From: Sphingomonas paeninsulae
GTDB taxonomy: Bacteria > Pseudomonadota > Alphaproteobacteria > Sphingomonadales > Sphingomonadaceae
NCBI RefSeq assembly: GCF_003660165.1
Contig: NZ_CP032829.1
Span: 2,059,001 to 2,123,000 of the forward strand
Reading direction: 5' to 3'
DNA length: 64,000 nt
A program made the translations under genes and the position numbers. The notes beneath the pieces are model-generated. The model was not told the origin of the DNA. It worked only from the letters and a program-made list of their open reading frames with translations, and ran no database searches. Shown here piece by piece: positions 59,571-64,000 of the stretch; within the stretch, counting starts at the first letter, position 1, and every line of letters starts with the position of its first letter.

Positions 59571-60029
59571 GTGTCGGACGAGATCACAGATTCAGCGAGC
59601 GAAGAAGCGAGCGCTCATACGAGTAGTCGTACGAGTGCTCGGATACAGATTGTTTCCCGGGTTTCGGGCCGGCGGCGCTGGACGGTCGACCAGAAGCTGG
59701 CGGTGCTTCGCGATGCCTTTGGTCCCGACGGTTGCGTGCGGATGGCAGTCGAGCGCCATGAGGTTGGCAGCGGGTCGATCTATAGTTGGCGCCGGCAAGC
59801 GATGTCCGGCGTGCTCGGCGGCATGCGTAAAGTGCCCGACCCTGCATTTGCCGAGGTGACGGTCACAGAGCCACCGGCGTTGCCTGCACCAGAGATTGCT
59901 CCACAGGGAACGGCCCAAACCGGCTTGAGCCAGATCGCGATCGAGCTTCCTTCAGGTGTGCGACTGACGATGGACGCGTCGGTCGATGCCGATGCACTGT
60001 CTCGAGTGATTGGCGTCCTGACCCGATGA
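59571..60029 (+). CDS. tnpA: IS66 TnpA accessory protein
   Basis: The 152-residue protein has the helix-turn-helix of IS66 OrfA: RRRWTVDQKLAVLRDAFGPD followed by VRMAVERHEVGSGSIYSWRRQ. The C-terminal part (LSQIAIELPSGVRLTMD) is typical of TnpA. It overlaps tnpB by four bases (ATGA). It is complete, but since tnpC is cut it cannot support transposition alone. Confidence 0.85.
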   Translation: MSDEITDSASEEASAHTSSRTSARIQIVSRVSGRRRWTVDQKLAVLRDAFGPDGCVRMAVERHEVGSGSIYSWRRQAMSGVLGGMRKVPDPAFAEVTVTEPPALPAPEIAPQGTAQTGLSQIAIELPSGVRLTMDASVDADALSRVIGVLTR

Positions 60030-60373
60030 TCCCGTTGCCGCCGTCGACGCGGATATTTCTGGCTTGCGGCGCGACCGATATGCGCAAGGGTTTCGATGGC
60101 CTTGCGGTCATGGTGCAGCAGGTCCTGACGCTCAGTCCTCATTCCGGCGCGCTGTTCGCGTTTCGCGGCAAGCGCGGCGATCTGGTCAAGCTGCTCTGGT
60201 ATGATGGCCAGGGGCTGTGCCTCTTTTCCAAGAGGATGGATCGCGGCCGGTTCGTCTGGCCATCGACCCAGACCGGCTCGGTGGCGATGACTTCGGCACA
60301 GCTTTCGATGCTGTTGGAGGGCATCGACTGGCGTCGTCCGGAACGCAGTTTCACGCCAACACTGGCGGGCTAA
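60026..60373 (+). CDS. tnpB: IS66 TnpB accessory protein
   Basis: The 115-residue protein shows the highly conserved IS66 OrfB pattern: IFLACGATDMRKGFDGLAVM, LFAFRGKRGDLVKLLWYDGQ, GLCLFSKRMDRGRFVWP. Length is normal. Its role in IS66 transposition is known genetically but its biochemical function is not. It is complete. Confidence 0.9.
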   Translation: MIPLPPSTRIFLACGATDMRKGFDGLAVMVQQVLTLSPHSGALFAFRGKRGDLVKLLWYDGQGLCLFSKRMDRGRFVWPSTQTGSVAMTSAQLSMLLEGIDWRRPERSFTPTLAG

Positions 60374-60409
60374 AAACACCCTGTTTTCGTCGCCTTTTCG
60401 TCGGTTTTC

Positions 60410-61159
60410 ATGGTGCCGGGATGCCCCGTCTGCTATGTAAGTGCGGTGACAGACACAGGCTTTTCTATCCCTGAAAAGGATGCTCGCATCGCCGAGCTGG
60501 AAGCCGCTTTGGCAGCAGCCCACGCCGATATTTCCGCCCGCGACATCCTCATCGACACGCTGCGTGTACAGATTGCCCGGCTTAAACGGATGCAGTTCGG
60601 CAAGTCGTCCGAGAAGCTCGACACCCAGATCGCCCAGCTTGAGCTGGCGCTCGAAGAACTCGAAGCCGAAGCCGTTGTGACCGACGCGCGTCGTGCGCAT
60701 CCGGTTCAGGTCGAGCGGCCGGTTCCCGTGCGGTCATTGCCCGATCATCTGCCACGTACCGAACAGCGGATCGAACCCGAGCAGGGCAGTTGCACCTGCC
60801 CGGACTGCGGCGGTGCATTGTGCCCGCTCGGACAGGACAGTGACGAGATGCTCGACGCCGTGCCGATCCAGTGGCGTGTCGTCCGCACCATCCGGCCCAA
60901 GTATAGCTGCCGTGCGTGCGACAGGATCGTGCAGGCACCAGCGCCGGTAAAGGCGATTGCCCGAGGCAAAGCCACGTTCGGCACGCTGGCCCATGTCGTC
61001 GTTGCCAAGTTCGATCACCATCTGCCGCTCTACAGGCAGGCCGAGATGATGGCAGCCCAAGGCATCGACATCGATCGTTCGACGCTGGCGGGCTGGGTCG
61101 GCCAAGCATCGGTATTGTCAAATCGCATCCAAAGGCGACCCCTGTTTCGCGCCCAATAA
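60410..61159 (+). pseudogene. tnpC: IS66 transposase TnpC, truncated at its 3' end
   Basis: The protein begins with a coiled-coil/zinc region: ARLKRMQFGKSSEKL, TCPDCGGALCPLGQD, then YSCRACDRIVQAPAP and the start of the catalytic domain (FDHHLPLYRQAEMMAAQGI, DRSTLAGWVGQAS). From 61116 the frame is IS21 sequence (VLSNRIQRRPL and stop), so all catalytic Asp/Glu residues beyond the first part are gone. ATG 60410 or GTG 60446 could start it. Confidence 0.85.
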
Positions 61160-61711
61160 TGACCCCCGCTGAGATGCCGGACTGCTGCGTTTCGGAGGTT
61201 TCGGCGCGTTGATCGAGATTGGGATGCTGGAGAGGCTGCAACGCAGGGAGGGCGTAGCCCGACCGGAGTTTCAGCCTCTCCAGCATAAATCCTTTTCCCT
61301 TTCCGCCGCAGGGTCAGCTGCGGTTTTTGAAGCGCCAGGAGTCGTTGCCGGTCTCGATGATATCGCAATGATGGGTCAAGCGATCGAGCATGGCGGTCGT
61401 CATTTTGGCGTCGCCGAACACTTGGGGCCAATCGGCGAAGGCGAGATTGGTGGTGATCAGCAGCGAGGTGTTTTCGTAAAGCTTGCTGATCAGGTGGAAC
61501 AGCAGCTGTCCGCCTGACTGGCTGAACGGCAGATAGCCCAGTTCGTCGATGACGATGAGATCGTACCGCAGCAGCTTCTCGACAAGGCGACCGCTGCGGC
61601 CAGCGGCATTTTCCTGTTCGAGCTGATTGACCAGATCGACGAGGTTATAGAAGCGGCCGCGGGCCTGGGCTCGGATGACCGCTGAGGCGACCGCAATGCA
61701 CAGGTTGGACT
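61116..61711 (-). mobile_element. IS21-family remnant
   Basis: On the plus strand it begins TGTCAAATCGCATCCAAAGG, an IS21-type terminus with TG and an internal repeat ACCCCTGTTTCGCGCCC. It includes the minus-strand 3' part of istB and the typical spacer between istB and the end. It is cut at 61711 by the IS3 end (TGTAACGG). istA and the other terminus are missing. Confidence 0.72.
61314..61711 (-). pseudogene. IstB helper ATPase, C-terminal part
   Basis: Reading from 61711 the protein is [19 protein letters not shown], then [36 protein letters not shown] (Walker B) and [20 protein letters not shown] with a [12 protein letters not shown] end at 61314. Only the Lys-Ser of Walker A remains. It is typical of IstB of IS21 elements, and the copy is cut within Walker A by IS3. 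Confidence 0.87.
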
Positions 61712-61770
61712 TGTAACGGTTTTGCGCCGGTCACTTGAGAGTTTAAAACTCGTTCAAGGAGACCGACGAG

Positions 61771-62009
61771 ATGATCAAGCATACCGAAGAGTTCAAGCGG
61801 GAGGCGGTGCGTATTGCGCTGACCAGCGGGTTGCCACGTGACCGTATTGCGTCGGATCTGGGGGTCGGCAGGTCGACGCTGGGCAAATGGCTGTCACAGC
61901 ATCGTCCGGCTGACCTGGTGCCAGCGCCGCAGGCAGATTTAGCCCGCGAGAATGAACGTCTGCGCCTCGAGAACCGCGTACTCAAGGAGGAGCGGGACAT
62001 CTTAAAAAA
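61771..62009 (+). pseudogene. IS3 OrfA, 5' part (interrupted by IS110)
   Basis: From ATG 61771 the product has MIKHTEEFKREAVRIALTSG, the helix-turn-helix RIASDLGVGRSTLGKWLSQH, and a leucine-zipper region ENERLRLENRVLKEERDILK, as in IS3 OrfA. It breaks within TTAAAAAA (62002-62009); the last codons lie at 63604-63637 after the IS110 copy. On its own the frame reads on into IS110 to 62103. Confidence 0.85.
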
Positions 62010-62232
62010 CCGTCCCGGGCTGGGCCCGCCTGTGTGCGGTAGAAACGGGCCGTGCTACTGTATTGGCGGAAGGGTCGCGGCCGATGGCTTATTGGTGGCA
62101 TGATCCCCGTTAAAAAACGTGGCCCGTGGGTGTTTGCGAACTTGAGAGTGGTGACGCCGTATTGCGACGATCCCGGTTAGGAAGATGACGTTTAGCATCA
62201 CCCATACCCTTCTGCTTTGAAGGAGAAATGGA
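62010..62232 (+). ncRNA. predicted bridge RNA region of the IS110 element
   Basis: The leader of IS110-group elements encodes a bridge RNA whose target loop matches the insertion site and whose donor loop matches the element ends. Here TTAAAAAACGTGGCC at 62110-62124 consists of TTAAAAAA, identical to the 8 bases left of the insertion (62002-62009), and CGTGGCC, the reverse complement of GGCCACG at 63604-63610 on its right. Further on, TTAGGAAG at 62177-62184 equals the right terminus with flank (63597-63604), and GACGTTT at 62187-62193 nearly complements the left start AACCGTC. Order target then donor is as expected. Exact RNA ends are unknown. Confidence 0.65.
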
Positions 62233-63600
62233 ATGGCTAAAGCAAAATCCAAAGACATTGATGCGTTGTCGATGGTCAACCCTGGTGCCGCCGCAATCGA
62301 CATCGGTTCGACCATGCACATGGCGGCCATAAATCCCGAGGCTGACAATAAACCGGTACGAGCATTCGGCACATTCACCGGCGACCTGCACGATATGGCC
62401 CGCTGGTTCAAAGAATGTGGCGTCACGAGTGTGGCAATGGAATCCACCGGCGTTTACTGGATCCCGGCCTATGAGATCCTGGAGGGACACGGTTTTCACG
62501 TGATCCTGGTCAATGCGCGCTACGCCAAGAACGTACCCGGCCGCAAAACCGATGTCAGCGATGCTGCATGGTTACAGCGGCTTCACAGCTACGGGTTATT
62601 ACGCGGCAGCTTCCGTCCGGAGGCCGAGGTGGCGACGTTACGTGCCTATTTGCGCCAGCGCGAGCGACTGATCGAATATGCGGCTTCTCATATCCAGCAT
62701 ATGCAAAAAGCGCTGATGGAGATGAACGTACAGCTCCACCATGTCGTCTCTGATATCACCGGTGTGACGGGCATGCGGATTATCAGGGCCATTGTCGCGG
62801 GAGAACGCAAACCCGGCGTCCTTGCCGAAATGCGCGATATCCGTTGTCACGCCAGCGTCGAGACAATCTGTGCAGCGTTGTCGGGGAACTGGCGGGATGA
62901 GCACATCTTCGCACTTTGCCAGTCGCTGGCTCTGTATGATTTTTATCAGACCAAAATCGTTGAATGTGACCGAAAGCTGGAAATCGCGCTTCAGAACCTT
63001 GCAGTCGAACAAGGTCACGATATCGGAAACCTACCCAAGGTGCGGACCAAGACAAAGCAGCCGAACACGCCAGACTTCGAGGTCCGTTCGGCGCTTTACC
63101 GTGTCCTCGGCGTCGACCTGACACAGATCCACGGGATCGGCCCATCATTGGCGCTTAAGCTTGTCGGTGAATGCGGGACAGACCTTGCCGCATGGCCCAG
63201 CGCCAAGCATTTTACATCGTGGTTATGCCTGGCACCGGGGAACAAGATATCGGGAGGTAAGCTGCTCTCGTCGAAAACACGTAGGTCATCAAGTCGAGCT
63301 GCGGCGCTGTTACGCTTGGCCGCCACGACTATTGGCCGTAGCGACACTGCCCTTGGTGCCTTTTACCGCAGACTGTCAGCACGCGCCGGAAAGGCCAAAG
63401 CGGTGACCGCGACGGCGCGCAAAATCGCAGTCCTGTTTTATAACAGCCTGCGTTACGGCATGAAGTATCATGATCCCGGTGCCACCCAATATGAGGAACG
63501 CTATCGCTCGCGGGTAATCGGCAATCTCCAGCGTCGCGCCAAGGCGTTCGGCTTTGCCTTGCACGAGTTACCGGCAGCACCTGAAATGGCTGTTTCTTAG
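62233..63600 (+). CDS. IS110-family DEDD transposase (bridge-RNA-guided recombinase)
   Basis: The 455-residue protein starts at ATG 62233 behind AAGGAGAA. The RuvC-like N-terminal domain has AIDIGS (Asp23), MESTGVYW (Glu70) and KTDVSDA (Asp107, Asp110), the DEDD set. The Tnp domain near residues 325-350 reads WLCLAPGNKISGGKLLSS, containing the Ser nucleophile region of transposase-20. It would recombine the element with target DNA using the bridge RNA. No frameshift or stop is seen, so it is probably active. Confidence 0.92.
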   Translation: MAKAKSKDIDALSMVNPGAAAIDIGSTMHMAAINPEADNKPVRAFGTFTGDLHDMARWFKECGVTSVAMESTGVYWIPAYEILEGHGFHVILVNARYAKNVPGRKTDVSDAAWLQRLHSYGLLRGSFRPEAEVATLRAYLRQRERLIEYAASHIQHMQKALMEMNVQLHHVVSDITGVTGMRIIRAIVAGERKPGVLAEMRDIRCHASVETICAALSGNWRDEHIFALCQSLALYDFYQTKIVECDRKLEIALQNLAVEQGHDIGNLPKVRTKTKQPNTPDFEVRSALYRVLGVDLTQIHGIGPSLALKLVGECGTDLAAWPSAKHFTSWLCLAPGNKISGGKLLSSKTRRSSSRAAALLRLAATTIGRSDTALGAFYRRLSARAGKAKAVTATARKIAVLFYNSLRYGMKYHDPGATQYEERYRSRVIGNLQRRAKAFGFALHELPAAPEMAVS

Positions 63601-63603
63601 GAA

Positions 63604-64000
63604 GGCCACGCAGTTCTTCGCGAGTCAGCGGCCATGAGGTTCGCATTCGTGGAGAACTGGCGTCATATATGGTCTGTTGAGACCATCTGCCGGGTGATGC
63701 GGGTCAGCCCTCGCGGCTATCGTTCCTGGCGGTCACGACCGATCAGTCGTCGGGAGCGGACAGACATGAAGGTGCTGGCCCATATCCGGGAACAGTATAG
63801 CCTGAGCCTTGGCAGCTATGGTCGTCCGAGGATGACGATGGAGTTGAAGGAGGCAGGCCTCGACGTTGGCGAGCGCCGGGTCGGGCGACTGATGAAGATC
63901 AACGGGATCAAGCCAGTTCGTACGCGCAAACACAAGGTGACAACTGACAGCAACCACCGCCTGGGGGTTGCGGCAAACTGGCTTGACGGTGACTTTGCCG
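63604..64000 (+). CDS. IS3 OrfB (integrase core), incomplete at window edge
   Basis: After the last codons of OrfA (63604-63637), OrfB reads from ATG 63634: MRFAFVENWRHIWSVETICR, VMRVSPRGYRSWRSR, and SYGRPRMTMELKEAGLDVG, then RVGRLMKINGIKPVRTRKHK. This is the helix-turn-helix and linker before the DDE core of IS3 transposases; the catalytic residues lie beyond 64000. It would normally be made as an OrfAB fusion by -1 frameshifting on A6G. Confidence 0.87.

Larger units (their letters stand above)
59495..61115 (+). mobile_element. IS66-family element, right part deleted
   Basis: The left end GTAAGCGTGGCC at 59495 matches the usual GTAAGC start of IS66 elements. Three genes follow in the standard order (tnpA, tnpB, tnpC). 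The third is cut at about 61115, where sequence of an IS21-type end (TGTCAAAT) begins, so the right end of IS66 is lost or lies elsewhere. Confidence 0.8.
62010..63603 (+). mobile_element. IS110-family element, apparently complete
   Basis: The element lies inside IS3. Both junctions carry AA (62008-62009 and 63602-63603), consistent with a dinucleotide core of IS110-type recombination with no inverted repeats. A 222-base non-coding leader precedes the transposase, and the stop codon is within three bases of the right end, as in the IS110 rather than IS1111 group. The copy seems intact and recent. Confidence 0.85.
61712..64000 (+). mobile_element. IS3-family element interrupted by IS110; right end outside window
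   Basis: The left end starts TGTAACGGTTTTGCGCCGG at 61712, directly against the istB fragment. OrfA begins at 61771 and OrfB lies beyond the IS110 insert, at 63634. Joining 62009 to 63604 restores a continuous OrfA ending KATQFFASQRP, an OrfA-OrfB overlap (ATGA) and an A6G frameshift site. The element runs off the window end. Confidence 0.85.

Noticed and set aside
62010-62103. Tail of IS3 OrfA reading into IS110 as a real fusion protein
   Set aside because: The added residues come from the IS110 leader and have no domain; it is a by-product of the insertion.

Overview
The window is GC-rich alphaproteobacterial DNA, most likely from a sphingomonad (order Sphingomonadales). This is inferred from three large TonB-dependent receptors wired into catabolic gene clusters, families typical of sphingomonad degradation islands (epoxide-hydrolase-like enzymes, GMC oxidoreductase, DUF1214, AtuA, COQ4-like), and the insertion sequences present. 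No rRNA, tRNA or CRISPR array was seen.

Region 1 (1-38,214) is a catabolic island. A truncated LysR gene and an epoxide-hydrolase-like gene are followed by a FadB-type beta-oxidation protein, a carboxymuconolactone-decarboxylase-family protein, a second epoxide-hydrolase-like gene with a sugar-isomerase-like gene, TonB receptor 1, a VOC protein with a GMC oxidoreductase, and a receptor 2/SDR pair. The core is one tightly overlapping plus-strand operon (15,354-29,222) behind an AraC regulator: AtuA-like, COQ4-like, serine hydrolase, acyl-CoA synthetase, acyl-CoA dehydrogenase, MaoC-DUF35, second acyl-CoA dehydrogenase, small MaoC, Ltp2-like thiolase, MFS transporter, amidohydrolase and a second COQ4-like protein. 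The five genes 20,655-25,494 match the logic of the actinobacterial igr side-chain module (ChsE1/ChsE2, ChsH1/ChsH2, Ltp2). An import-activate-dehydrogenate-hydrate-retro-aldol route for a branched isoprenoid or steroid-like substrate is therefore likely. A flavin reductase, SDR, DUF1214 protein, second AraC regulator, MFS transporter, sulfatase and receptor 3 complete the island.

Region 2 (38,215-39,948) is a junction with a nucleotidyltransferase-HEPN gene carrying an early nonsense codon and the tail of a tyrosine recombinase.

Region 3 (39,949-58,225) is an ABC-transporter-dependent capsule locus of visibly lower GC. It has two methyltransferases, a run of DUF4214-bearing enzymes, a double GT4 glycosyltransferase, export genes of the KpsD/E/M/T type, another GT4, and a minus-strand gmhA-hldA-hldC-gmhB operon for nucleotide-activated heptose. 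Two back-to-back insertion sequences (IS630-like and IS5-like, all junctions CTAG) sit between the large glycosyltransferase and the export genes.

Region 4 (58,226-64,000) is a pile-up of mobile elements: an IS256 fragment, an IS66 copy cut by an IS21 remnant, which is cut by an IS3 element, which is interrupted by an intact IS110 element whose leader carries sequences that look like bridge-RNA guides for exactly that target.

Seven genes in region 1 are split by frameshifts that are each repaired by adding one base to a G or C run. This points to homopolymer undercalling in the source sequence rather than seven pseudogenes.
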